Source: JACCUZ01 sp038246575
GTDB taxonomy: Bacteria; Actinomycetota; Actinomycetes; JACCUZ01
DNA length: 18,776 nucleotides
Assembly (NCBI GenBank): GCA_038246575.1
Contig: JBBRVU010000070.1
Span: forward strand, 1-18,776
Reading direction: 5' to 3'
The position numbers and the translations under genes were made by a program. The notes under the pieces were generated by a model, which was not told the origin of the DNA, did no database searches, and worked only from the letters and a program-made list of their open reading frames with translations. Positions 1 to 6,058 of the stretch are shown piece after piece (within the stretch, counting starts at the first letter, position 1; each line of letters opens with the position of its first letter).

Positions 1-1
1 G

Positions 2-466
2 CAGGAGTGGCGGCGCGACCAGCGTGACGCTCGGGAGATCGCGCGGGACATGGGCGAGGAGATGACCGACGCCCTGCTGCTGCGCGAGGTCCTCGAGCCG
101 GGGGCTGCGGCGCTTGCCGCCACGGTGGAGCACGCGCCGGACGCGGTAAGGGAACTGGAGGGGGCTCTCGCGCACGAGCACGCTGTCGACGTCGCCGACT
201 ACCGCCCGGCCGACAGCAGGCTGCACCTCGCGATCGTGTCCCTCGTGGGCTCGGCTTCGTTGTCCGCTGCCGTCTCGGACAACCGCATGCGGCTCAACGA
301 CCTGCTCGACGCGATCCCCCTGCTGCCGCCCAACATCGAGCACTCGCGCAGCCAGCACGCCCGCATCGTGACGGCTGTGCTGCGCGGCCGGCCGGACGCG
401 GCCAGAACGGCGATGGCCAGCCATCTCGACGGCACCGCGTCGCTGTTGCGCGGCTTCCTCACCTGA
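2..466 (+). CDS. GntR/FadR-family regulator, C-terminal FCD domain (5' end outside window)
   Basis: The reading frame is open from the window edge (154 codons visible), so only the effector half of the protein is present; the winged-helix DNA-binding half would lie upstream. The visible part looks like an FCD (FadR C-terminal) all-helical domain. It has the opening R-x-x-L-E-P-G-A-A helix, an Asp-x3-His pair (DSRLH), a later His in SQHARIV, and a C-terminal His in MASHLD. In the FCD family these Asp/His residues form a metal or carboxylate ligand site. The role, a repressor responding to a small acid, is known for the family; the ligand cannot be told here. The stop overlaps the 3' end of the convergent hydrolase gene by 8 bp. 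An in-frame ATG at 50 exists, but the frame continues upstream of it with regulator-like helix sequence. Confidence 0.8.
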   Translation, partial: QEWRRDQRDAREIARDMGEEMTDALLLREVLEPGAAALAATVEHAPDAVRELEGALAHEHAVDVADYRPADSRLHLAIVSLVGSASLSAAVSDNRMRLNDLLDAIPLLPPNIEHSRSQHARIVTAVLRGRPDAARTAMASHLDGTASLLRGFLT

Positions 467-1379
467 CCGGCTGGCCGGCCCGTCGCTCGACGGCCGTGAG
501 GAACCGGCGGATCGCATCGGCCACGACCTCGGGATGCTCGGCCTGCGAGACGTGGCCGCTGTCGGGCAGCGACACCAGATGGCTGTCCGGGATCGTCCTG
601 GCCGCTCGCGGCGCCGTGCGGGGGTCCACCAGTCGGTCCTTGAGCCCGTAGACGAGCAACGTCGGAGCCTGTACCCGGGAGGCCAATCGCCACAGCGGCC
701 AGGCGTCCCGACGGACGTAGGCCGTGATCAGGCTGCGCAACGACAGCAGCATGGCCTCGGAGTCGTGCTCGAGATGGGCCCGGCGCGTCGCCTCGGTGAT
801 GGCCTCCGTCCAGCGCTGCGGCGGCACCCGCGACGGGTCGGCGAAGCACAGGGCCACGGTCGCCCGCACCCGCGCCTCGACCGGGAAGCGCCCGATCCGA
901 CGGGCCAGCCACTGGCCGGCCCACGGCAGCGCGAGCGCCGGGAGGTGGGCGTTCGTGGCCCGCGGCCGGACGACGGGCAGCGCGGGCGACACCAGGGTGA
1001 GCGTGCGCACCAGGTCGGGCCGGACGGCCGCGACCACCATCGACACCGTCCCGCCGAGCGAGTTGCCGATCAGGTGCACCGGCCCGCCGCCCCGGGCCTC
1101 CAGCAGCGCGGTCAGGGTGCGGACGTGTGAGCTCAGGGAGTAGTCGCGGTCGAGCGGGGGCGGGGACCAGCCGAAGCCCGGAAGGTCCAGGGCAGCGGAG
1201 TCCAGCCGGTCCGCGAGCAGGCCCATCAGATCGGTCCAGATCGTTGATGACCCGCCGAGGCCGTGGACCAGCACCGTCGGCTCTGCACCTCCGTCGCCGG
1301 TCGGAGCAGCGCTGCGCACGTGCACGGTGCCGGTCGGCAGCTCGACGAAGTTGCCCGGCCACGGCGACCGAACCGTCAT
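459..1379 (-). CDS. alpha/beta-fold hydrolase
   Basis: A 306-aa alpha/beta hydrolase. The oxyanion-hole HGLGG motif is at about residues 39-43, the nucleophile elbow G-N-S-L-G puts Ser at about 107, an acidic residue follows strand 6 (YGLKD, Asp about 248), and the catalytic His lies in SGHVSQAEHP (about 276). This is a complete Ser-Asp-His triad, typical of lipase, esterase or haloalkane dehalogenase-like members; the substrate is not predictable. There is no signal peptide, so it is probably cytoplasmic. The ATG overlaps the stop of the upstream 295-aa gene (ATGA), so the two are almost certainly co-transcribed and translationally coupled. The 3' end overlaps the convergent FCD regulator gene by 8 bp. 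Confidence 0.88.
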   Translation of the reverse strand: MTVRSPWPGNFVELPTGTVHVRSAAPTGDGGAEPTVLVHGLGGSSTIWTDLMGLLADRLDSAALDLPGFGWSPPPLDRDYSLSSHVRTLTALLEARGGGPVHLIGNSLGGTVSMVVAAVRPDLVRTLTLVSPALPVVRPRATNAHLPALALPWAGQWLARRIGRFPVEARVRATVALCFADPSRVPPQRWTEAITEATRRAHLEHDSEAMLLSLRSLITAYVRRDAWPLWRLASRVQAPTLLVYGLKDRLVDPRTAPRAARTIPDSHLVSLPDSGHVSQAEHPEVVADAIRRFLTAVERRAGQPVR

Positions 1380-2263
1380 GGTTCGAGCAGCGGACCGAGC
1401 CGGCGGTTGACCGCGGCCAGCACCGCGCGGATCACCGCCTGCCGCGCATCCTCTCGGACCACGGAGGCCCCCGAGAGTCGTTGCGTGGCCCGGTCCGTCA
1501 CCATCGTCACGACGGCCAGGGCGGTGCGGTGCGCGCCGGTCTCGGCGACCTCGACGTGGTCGACGTCGAAGCGCGCCCGGCCCTCCACGACCGCCTCGAC
1601 GGCTCGCAGCGTCGCGGCGGCCACGGCGCGGTTGAGGCTGCCCGTCGTCGCCGTTCCCTCGGCCGTGCCCTGCACGGAACGACCGCCCGCGGAGACCGTC
1701 ACGACGACGGAGGTCGCCAGCCCGGCCGAGACGAGCTGGACCCGCTCGATGACCACCCGGCTCGGCGGCAGCAGCTCGATCACTGGTGGCTGGGACGCGG
1801 CGGCGTCCTGGCCGTTCTGGCCGTCCTGGCCGTTCTGGCCGTCGGGGGCGTCCGGGGTGGCTGGGACCGTGCCGGCGACGTGCTGGACGCGCTCGCCGGC
1901 GCCGGCAGGCTCGGCAGCGGGCTCGTCGCCTGCCCCGCCGGGCCAGGCGGCGGAGTTCTCGCCGGCGGGCGTCGGCGACACAGGCTCAGTGGGTTCCTCC
2001 CGCCAGGGCGCCGCGGCCGTCAGCGCCGGGCCGGCGCCGTTGGTCTCCCCGACCACCCGGACCCGGTCGGTGTCGACCGCGAGCCCGAAGCGGGTGCGCA
2101 GCAGGTGGTTGACCTCGCCGGCCACGCCCACCTCGTCAACGCCCGGCGCGAGCTGCAGGCGCAGCGTTCCGGGGCCGTCGTCGGTGGACTCGATCGCTGC
2201 GGCCGCTACACCCGGGACGCCGAGCAGGGCCGCCACCAGCTGGCTGTGTTCGGCGACGGTCAC
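1376..2263 (-). CDS. conserved hypothetical protein with two small domains and a GQN/GQD linker
   Basis: I do not recognise this 295-aa protein as a named family. An N-terminal domain (about 1-75) alternates amphipathic helix and strands. A long Pro/Ala/Glu/Gly-rich linker (about 76-165) contains perfect Gly-Gln-Asn/Asp triplets at about 142-153. A C-terminal alpha/beta domain (about 168-295) reads VVVTVSAGGRSVQGTAEG followed by an Ala-rich helix and another strand-helix pair. That pattern loosely recalls the dimer/allosteric domain of LeuA-type synthases, which is inference only. The GTG at 2263 is chosen because the frame upstream runs into the antisense of the TetR gene; no clear SD precedes it. 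It is divergent from the TetR gene and overlaps the downstream hydrolase by ATGA. There are no TM segments. Confidence 0.72.
   Translation of the reverse strand: MTVAEHSQLVAALLGVPGVAAAAIESTDDGPGTLRLQLAPGVDEVGVAGEVNHLLRTRFGLAVDTDRVRVVGETNGAGPALTAAAPWREEPTEPVSPTPAGENSAAWPGGAGDEPAAEPAGAGERVQHVAGTVPATPDAPDGQNGQDGQNGQDAAASQPPVIELLPPSRVVIERVQLVSAGLATSVVVTVSAGGRSVQGTAEGTATTGSLNRAVAAATLRAVEAVVEGRARFDVDHVEVAETGAHRTALAVVTMVTDRATQRLSGASVVREDARQAVIRAVLAAVNRRLGPLLEP
1805..1840. repeat. two perfect 18-bp tandem repeats inside the linker of the hypothetical gene
   Basis: The plus-strand unit GTCCTGGCCGTTCTGGCC occurs twice without mismatch at 1805-1822 and 1823-1840. On the coding (minus) strand each copy encodes Gly-Gln-Asn-Gly-Gln-Asp. 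Such a repeat can expand or contract by slippage without breaking the frame. Confidence 0.85.
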
Positions 2264-2304
2264 GCCAGCAAGTGTCGCAGCACCACGACCTCGTCCGGCC
2301 CTAG

Positions 2305-2337
2305 GATCGCCGGGACACCCGGAACGTCCGGGCGATC
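2305..2337. promoter_or_regulatory. candidate TetR operator (inverted repeat) in the divergent promoter region
   Basis: The left arm GATCGCCGGGAC (2305-2316) and the right arm GTCCGGGCGATC (2326-2337) are inverted copies matching at 11 of 12 positions, separated by 9 nt. They sit in the 93-bp gap between the divergent 295-aa gene and the TetR gene. A TAGGAT box (2302-2307) overlaps the left arm and could be the -10 of the TetR promoter. TetR proteins commonly bind such sites and repress themselves and the divergent gene; binding here is inferred. Confidence 0.45.
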
Positions 2338-2356
2338 GCGACCGAAGGAGAACCGG

Positions 2357-2986
2357 GTGAGCACATCCCCGGACTCGCGTATCCGCAGCACGCGGCTGCC
2401 CCGGTCGGCTCGACGCAGGCAGCTGCTCACCGCCGCGCAAGAGGTCTTCGTCGCTCAGGGCTACCACGCCGCGGCGATGGACGACATCGCCGATCGCGCC
2501 GGGGTCAGCAAGCCGGTGCTGTACCAGCACTTCCCTGGCAAGCTCGAGCTCTACCTCGCTCTGCTCGACGAGCACGCCGCCGCGATGGTCGAGGCCGTGC
2601 GCATCGCGCTGGACTCGACGACGGACAACAAGCAACGCGTCGCCGCCACCATCGCCGCCTACTTCCGGTTCGTCGACGAGGACGGCGGCGCGTTCCGGCT
2701 CGTGTTCGAGTCCGACCTGACCAACCAGCCGGCGGTCCGCGAGCTCGTCGAGGGCACGACGCTGGCCTGTGCGGACCTGATCAGCGAGGTCATCCGCGAC
2801 GACGCCGGGCTGCCGCCCGAGGAGGCGCGGCTGCTGGCCGTAGGGCTGGTGGGCATGGCCCAGGTGACCGCTCGGTTCTGGCTGGCGGACGAGGGCTCCA
2901 TCCCTCGCGACGCAGCGGGCAGGTTGCTCGCCAGCCTGTCCTGGCGCGGGATCGGCGGGTTCCCCCGCACCGGCGAAGCCCCCTGA
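2357..2986 (+). CDS. TetR/AcrR-family transcriptional regulator
   Basis: A 209-aa protein with a classical N-terminal TetR helix-turn-helix: the RRRQLLTAAQEVF helix, then GYHAAAMDDIADRAGVSKP and the VLYQHFPGKLELY recognition stretch (about residues 19-66). The rest is a helical ligand-binding and dimerisation domain with no recognisable ligand signature. The GTG start at 2357 is supported by AAGGAG (2345-2350), six nt upstream. Earlier in-frame codons read antisense to the neighbouring gene and are rejected. It precedes DUF3107 on the same strand, an arrangement I recall from mycobacteria (Rv3208 and Rv3208A). An inverted repeat just upstream could be its own operator. Confidence 0.93.
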   Translation: MSTSPDSRIRSTRLPRSARRRQLLTAAQEVFVAQGYHAAAMDDIADRAGVSKPVLYQHFPGKLELYLALLDEHAAAMVEAVRIALDSTTDNKQRVAATIAAYFRFVDEDGGAFRLVFESDLTNQPAVRELVEGTTLACADLISEVIRDDAGLPPEEARLLAVGLVGMAQVTARFWLADEGSIPRDAAGRLLASLSWRGIGGFPRTGEAP

Positions 2987-2993
2987 CAGCGGA

Positions 2994-2999
2994 TAACCT
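2994..2999 (+). promoter_or_regulatory. possible -10 box (TAACCT) for the DUF3107 gene
   Basis: TAACCT fits the actinobacterial TAnnnT -10 consensus and starts 8 nt after the TetR stop. It would give a leader of about 55 nt ending in the GGAGG SD of the DUF3107 gene. I see no convincing -35. Confidence 0.3.
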
Positions 3000-3062
3000 G
3001 AGCGGCGCAGGACGGCCAACCGGTCTCCCGCGCTCGGCAGTGACGATGACGGAGGTTCCGCG

Positions 3063-3290
3063 GTGGAGGTCAGGATCGGTGTGCAGCAGGTCGCTCGTGA
3101 GCTGGTGATCGAGAGCACCGAAGACACCGACCACGTCACGAAGGCGGTCTCGGCGGCGTTGACCGGCGAGAGCAAGATCCTGTCGTTGGACGACGAGAAG
3201 GGCCGGCGGATCGTGGTGCCGGCCGAGAAGCTGGCGTACGTCGAGATCGGTGAGCCCGAGAACAGGCGGGTCGGCTTCGGCGCTTTGTGA
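3063..3290 (+). CDS. DUF3107 family small protein
   Basis: A 75-aa protein beginning MEVRIGVQQVARELVIES and ending GFGAL, matching in length and pattern the actinobacterial DUF3107 family (TB9.4/Rv3208A in M. tuberculosis, from memory). The biochemical role of the family is not established to my knowledge. The sequence suggests a compact fold: strand, helix with TKAVSAAL, strand, and the RRIVVPAEKLAYVEIG strand pair. The GTG start is fixed by GGAGG at 3051-3055, seven nt upstream. It lies 76 nt downstream of the TetR gene, with a possible own promoter. Its stop codon and that of the convergent ferritin-like gene together form a 12-bp palindrome. Confidence 0.9.
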   Translation: MEVRIGVQQVARELVIESTEDTDHVTKAVSAALTGESKILSLDDEKGRRIVVPAEKLAYVEIGEPENRRVGFGAL

Positions 3291-3299
3291 GCCGGCTCA
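3288..3299. other. 12-bp perfect palindrome containing both convergent stop codons
   Basis: TGAGCCGGCTCA reads the same on both strands. Its first three bases are the DUF3107 stop and its last three are the complement of the ferritin-like gene's stop. It could form a short 3' hairpin on either transcript; no U-tract follows on either side. Confidence 0.55.
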
Positions 3300-3989
3300 G
3301 GCGGACAGGCCCAGCGTGGTCATCCGCTCTGTGTGGTTGTCGGTGAGCCGGGCGAACATCCGGCCCACCTCCGCGAGGTCGGCACCTCGCCCCGGCACTC
3401 CCCCGACCAGCAGCGCCGAGAGGGCGTCGCGCTCTGCGGCGACCCGTTGCGCCTGGCTCAGGGCCTCGCCGACGAGCCGTCGTCCCCACAGCGCGAGTCG
3501 GCCGGCGATCCGCGGCTCGGCCGCGATGGCCGCCCGGACCCGGTCGACGGCGAACTGCGCGTGGCCGGTGTCCTCGAGCACCTGCAGCACCAGGGCCTGC
3601 GTCGACTCGTCGAGGTAGGCCGACACCTCCCGATAGAAGTCGGTCGCGATGCCGTCGCCCACGTAGGCCTTCACCAGCCCCTCCGGCCAGTCGGCCGGGG
3701 AGGTGCGCTCGTGGAAGGCCTCCAACGCGGGCATGAACGGCGCCATCGCCTCCTCCGGCGACACCCCGGTCTCCTCCAGGCGGCTCCGCAGCAGCGCGAA
3801 ATGGTGGTACTCCGCGACCGCCATCGCCCCCAGAGCCGCCTTGTCGGCGACGGTCGGCGCGAGCTTGGCGTCGTCCACCAGACGCTCGAACGCGGAGAGC
3901 TCGCCGTAGGCCAGGGCACCGAGCAGATCGACCACAGCGAGGCGATAGCTCTCGTCTCCCGCCAGGGCGTCAGCCGCGTCTGTGGTCAC
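3297..3989 (-). CDS. ferritin-fold (MiaE-like) protein
   Basis: A 230-aa, almost wholly helical protein resembling the actinobacterial ferritin-like family (Rv3210c-like, distantly tRNA hydroxylase MiaE-like). Candidate di-iron ligands fall in four-helix-bundle positions: Glu30 in AYGELSAFERL, Glu60 and His63 in AEYHHFALL (E-x-x-H), and an acidic residue with His143 in LEDTGHAQF. Substrate and iron content are unknown. The GTG start at 3989 has no SD but is preceded by TAGGCT with a 6-nt gap, the usual leaderless arrangement. It is divergent from the helicase gene and convergent with DUF3107, with a 6-bp gap between the stops. Confidence 0.85.
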   Translation of the reverse strand: MTTDAADALAGDESYRLAVVDLLGALAYGELSAFERLVDDAKLAPTVADKAALGAMAVAEYHHFALLRSRLEETGVSPEEAMAPFMPALEAFHERTSPADWPEGLVKAYVGDGIATDFYREVSAYLDESTQALVLQVLEDTGHAQFAVDRVRAAIAAEPRIAGRLALWGRRLVGEALSQAQRVAAERDALSALLVGGVPGRGADLAEVGRMFARLTDNHTERMTTLGLSA

Positions 3990-3995
3990 CTCTGG

Positions 3996-4001
3996 AGCCT
4001 A
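3996..4001 (-). promoter_or_regulatory. -10 box (TAGGCT) of a probable leaderless promoter for the ferritin-like gene
   Basis: On the minus strand TAGGCT is followed by six bases (CCAGAG) and then the GTG start. This places the expected transcription start at or within a base or two of the start codon. No -35 hexamer is evident. Confidence 0.5.
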
Positions 4002-4102
4002 TCGACGCTAGACTGCGACCGGCCCCGGTCCCCGATGGCCCGCCACCGCGTCCGCGTGGCGCGCGGCCTCCGGCGCCCCAACGCAAGCCTCGCACCTTGA
4101 CG

Positions 4103-4109
4103 AGAAGGG
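4103..4109 (+). promoter_or_regulatory. Shine-Dalgarno AGAAGGG deciding a CTG start
   Basis: AGAAGGG lies seven nt upstream of an in-frame CTG at 4117. Between the last in-frame stop (TAG, 4009-4011) and the GTG at 4147 there is no in-frame ATG, GTG or TTG, so the ribosome site points to CTG initiation. Confidence 0.6.
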
Positions 4110-4116
4110 CAGTTCC

Positions 4117-5727
4117 CTGACCACCCCATCCTTCGCCGAGCTCGGCGTGCTCCCGGCAACGGTCGAAGCACTCGAGGCCGTCGGCATCACGCATCCCTTC
4201 CCCCTCCAGGCGCTGACCCTGCCGGTGGCCCTGCACGGGCACGACATCATCGGCCAGGCCAAGACGGGCACCGGCAAGACGCTCGGTTTCGCCATCCCGC
4301 TGCTGCAGCGCGTCGTGGTCGAGGGTGAGTCGCACGCCCTCGAGGGCCTGCCTCCCGTCACACATGGCAAGCCGCAGGCCCTCGTTGTGGTCCCCACCCG
4401 TGAGCTGTGCGTGCAGGTGACCCGCGACGTCGAGACGGCCGCCGCGAAGCGCTCGGTGCGCACGCTGTCGGTCTACGGCGGACGGGCGTACGAGCCGCAG
4501 GTCGAGGCGTTGCGCAAGGGCATCGAGGTCGTCGTGGGCACCCCGGGGCGGCTCATCGACCTGGCGCAGCAAGGGCTGCTCGACCTCGGGCAGGTGCGCA
4601 CGCTGGTGCTCGACGAAGCCGACGAGATGCTCGACCTGGGCTTCTTGCCTGACGTCGAGAAGATCGTCCGGCTGGTCCCGGCTGGTCGCCAGACGATGCT
4701 GTTCTCGGCCACCATGCCCGGCCCGATCATCACGCTGGCCCGGTCGTACATGCACCACCCCACCCACATCCGCGCGGTCGACCCCGACGACGACGGCCAG
4801 ACGGTCAAGGCCGTCGAGCAGCACGTGTTCCGGGCCCACGCGATGGACAAGGTCGAGATGCTGGCGCGCATCCTGCAGTCCGACGGCCGCGGCCTCACGC
4901 TGGTCTTCTGCCGCACCAAGCGCACCGCAGCCAAGGTCGCCGACGACCTCGCCGACCGCGGCTTCGCCTCCGGTGCGGTGCACGGTGACCTCGGCCAGGG
5001 AGCCCGCGAGCAAGCGCTGCGCGCGTTCCGCAGCGGCAAGATCGACGTGCTCGTCGCGACCGACGTCGCCGCCCGTGGCATCGACGTGCAGGACATCACC
5101 CACGTCGTGAACTATCAGTGCCCCGAGGACGAGAAGACCTACCTGCACCGGATCGGTCGAACCGCGCGCGCCGGCGCGTCGGGCACGGCGATCACGTTCG
5201 TCGACTGGGACGACATGCCTCGCTGGTCGCTGATCGACAAGGCGCTCGACCTGGGCTTCGGCGAACCGGAGGAGACCTACTCCTCCTCCGACCACTTCTA
5301 CGAAGAGCTCGAGATCCCGCGCAACGTGACCGGCGTGCTGCCGCGGGGGAACCGCACCCGTGCCGGCCTCGGGGCCGAAGAGGTCGAGGACATCGGCGAG
5401 ACCGGTCGGGCCGGCGGTCAGGGTCGTGGACGCGACAGTGGCCGCGGCGGACGCGACAGTGGCCGCGGCGGACGCGACGGCGGTCGTGGTGGACGCGACG
5501 GCGGTCGTGGTGGACGCGACGGCGGTCGTGGTGGCCGGGACAGTGGTAGCCGTGACGGCGGACGCGGCGGCGGCCATGGCCGCGACTCCGAGCGCACGAG
5601 CCCGACGGAGGCGAAACAGCCAGATCTCTCAGATCAGTCGGTACGCGCCGAGCGCCCCAAGCGGTCGCGCAACCGCAAACGCACTCGCGGTGGCGGGTCC
5701 GGCGAAGGCGCCACCTCGACGGAGTAG
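4117..5727 (+). CDS. DEAD-box ATP-dependent RNA helicase with RG-rich tail
   Basis: A 536-aa RhlE/CsdA-type RNA helicase. Motifs in order, counted from the CTG: Q motif FPLQ (about 28-31), Walker A AKTGTGKT (48-55), PTREL (93-97), TPGR (142-145), DEAD (166-169), SAT (197-199), ATDVAARGID (314-323) and HRIGRTARAG (344-353). The tail after about residue 430 is a disordered Arg/Gly/Asp repeat region, a likely RNA-binding tail, ending in a basic stretch. The expected N-terminus of homologues (MTTPSFAELGV-like) begins exactly at the CTG at 4117, which has a good SD; starting at the GTG at 4147 would remove ten conserved-looking residues. The role is probably unwinding structured RNA in ribosome assembly or mRNA turnover. 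It is divergent from the ferritin-like gene. Confidence 0.93.
   Translation: MTTPSFAELGVLPATVEALEAVGITHPFPLQALTLPVALHGHDIIGQAKTGTGKTLGFAIPLLQRVVVEGESHALEGLPPVTHGKPQALVVVPTRELCVQVTRDVETAAAKRSVRTLSVYGGRAYEPQVEALRKGIEVVVGTPGRLIDLAQQGLLDLGQVRTLVLDEADEMLDLGFLPDVEKIVRLVPAGRQTMLFSATMPGPIITLARSYMHHPTHIRAVDPDDDGQTVKAVEQHVFRAHAMDKVEMLARILQSDGRGLTLVFCRTKRTAAKVADDLADRGFASGAVHGDLGQGAREQALRAFRSGKIDVLVATDVAARGIDVQDITHVVNYQCPEDEKTYLHRIGRTARAGASGTAITFVDWDDMPRWSLIDKALDLGFGEPEETYSSSDHFYEELEIPRNVTGVLPRGNRTRAGLGAEEVEDIGETGRAGGQGRGRDSGRGGRDSGRGGRDGGRGGRDGGRGGRDGGRGGRDSGSRDGGRGGGHGRDSERTSPTEAKQPDLSDQSVRAERPKRSRNRKRTRGGGSGEGATSTE
5428..5532 (+). repeat. five 21-bp tandem repeats encoding the GRDSGRG/GRDGGRG tail
   Basis: Units begin at 5428, 5449, 5470, 5491 and 5512. 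The first two are identical (with GACAGT, Asp-Ser) and the last three are identical (with GACGGC, Asp-Gly), followed by a degenerate sixth. Exact nucleotide identity within each group suggests recent unit duplication rather than selection on protein alone. Confidence 0.9.
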
Positions 5728-5755
5728 CGGCCCGCTGTGGGTGCCGCTCAGCCTG

Positions 5756-6058
5756 CTAGAGCCGCAGCCCCAGCCGCACCCAGGTGCGCCGATGACACGT
5801 CGGACACAGCATCCACGACGGGTGCGTCCGGCGCAGCACCGGCAGGTGCAGGGACGGCACGGCCAGACCGAGCAGTGCGCGGGGAGTGACCACAGCCGTC
5901 TGTCCGCAGGACGAGCAGCTGATGGTGACGGCTCCGAGAGCCGGCGGCTGTGCCACCTGGCTGTAGAGGGCTCGGCGACCTAGCGGGTCCGGCGCCCGAG
6001 TCGCCCCCGGCTCCGCGGGTGCCCGGGTGCGCAGCCGGTCGAAGCCCTGCTGGGTCAC
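5756..6058 (-). CDS. small zinc-ribbon protein coupled to ParA
   Basis: A 100-aa protein with two Cys pairs, C-S-S-C at about residues 48-51 and C-P-T-C at about 85-88, spaced like a treble-clef or zinc-ribbon site. The intervening part is hydrophobic and Leu-rich (ALLGLAVPSLHLPVL). The N-terminal 40 residues are Arg/Ala/Pro-rich and probably disordered. The GTG start overlaps the ParA stop in a GTGA junction, indicating translational coupling. I recall similar unnamed CxxC proteins next to this ParA in other actinomycetes, but know no function. It could be a ParA partner or DNA/RNA-binding adaptor; that is inference. It is convergent with the helicase gene across 28 bp, which contain a weak 6-bp stem-loop (5726-5748). 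Confidence 0.78.
   Translation of the reverse strand: MTQQGFDRLRTRAPAEPGATRAPDPLGRRALYSQVAQPPALGAVTISCSSCGQTAVVTPRALLGLAVPSLHLPVLRRTHPSWMLCPTCHRRTWVRLGLRL

Noticed and set aside
1127..2356. Long plus-strand open frame upstream of the TetR gene
   Set aside because: It is antisense to the hydrolase and the 295-aa gene and has low-complexity Arg/Gly/Ala composition; the TetR start is fixed by an SD at 2345-2350.
2264..3175. Minus-strand extension of the 295-aa gene across the TetR gene
   Set aside because: The extension is the antisense of a clear TetR protein and has no SD-supported start; the frame stays open only because of GC bias.
3970..5577. 535-aa minus-strand open frame opposite the helicase
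   Set aside because: It is rich in Thr/Ala/Val repeats that are simply the antisense of the helicase RG-repeat DNA; no recognisable domain.
5726..5748. 6-bp stem-loop between helicase and zinc-ribbon genes as terminator
   Set aside because: The stem is short with an 11-nt loop and no U-tract; too weak to call.
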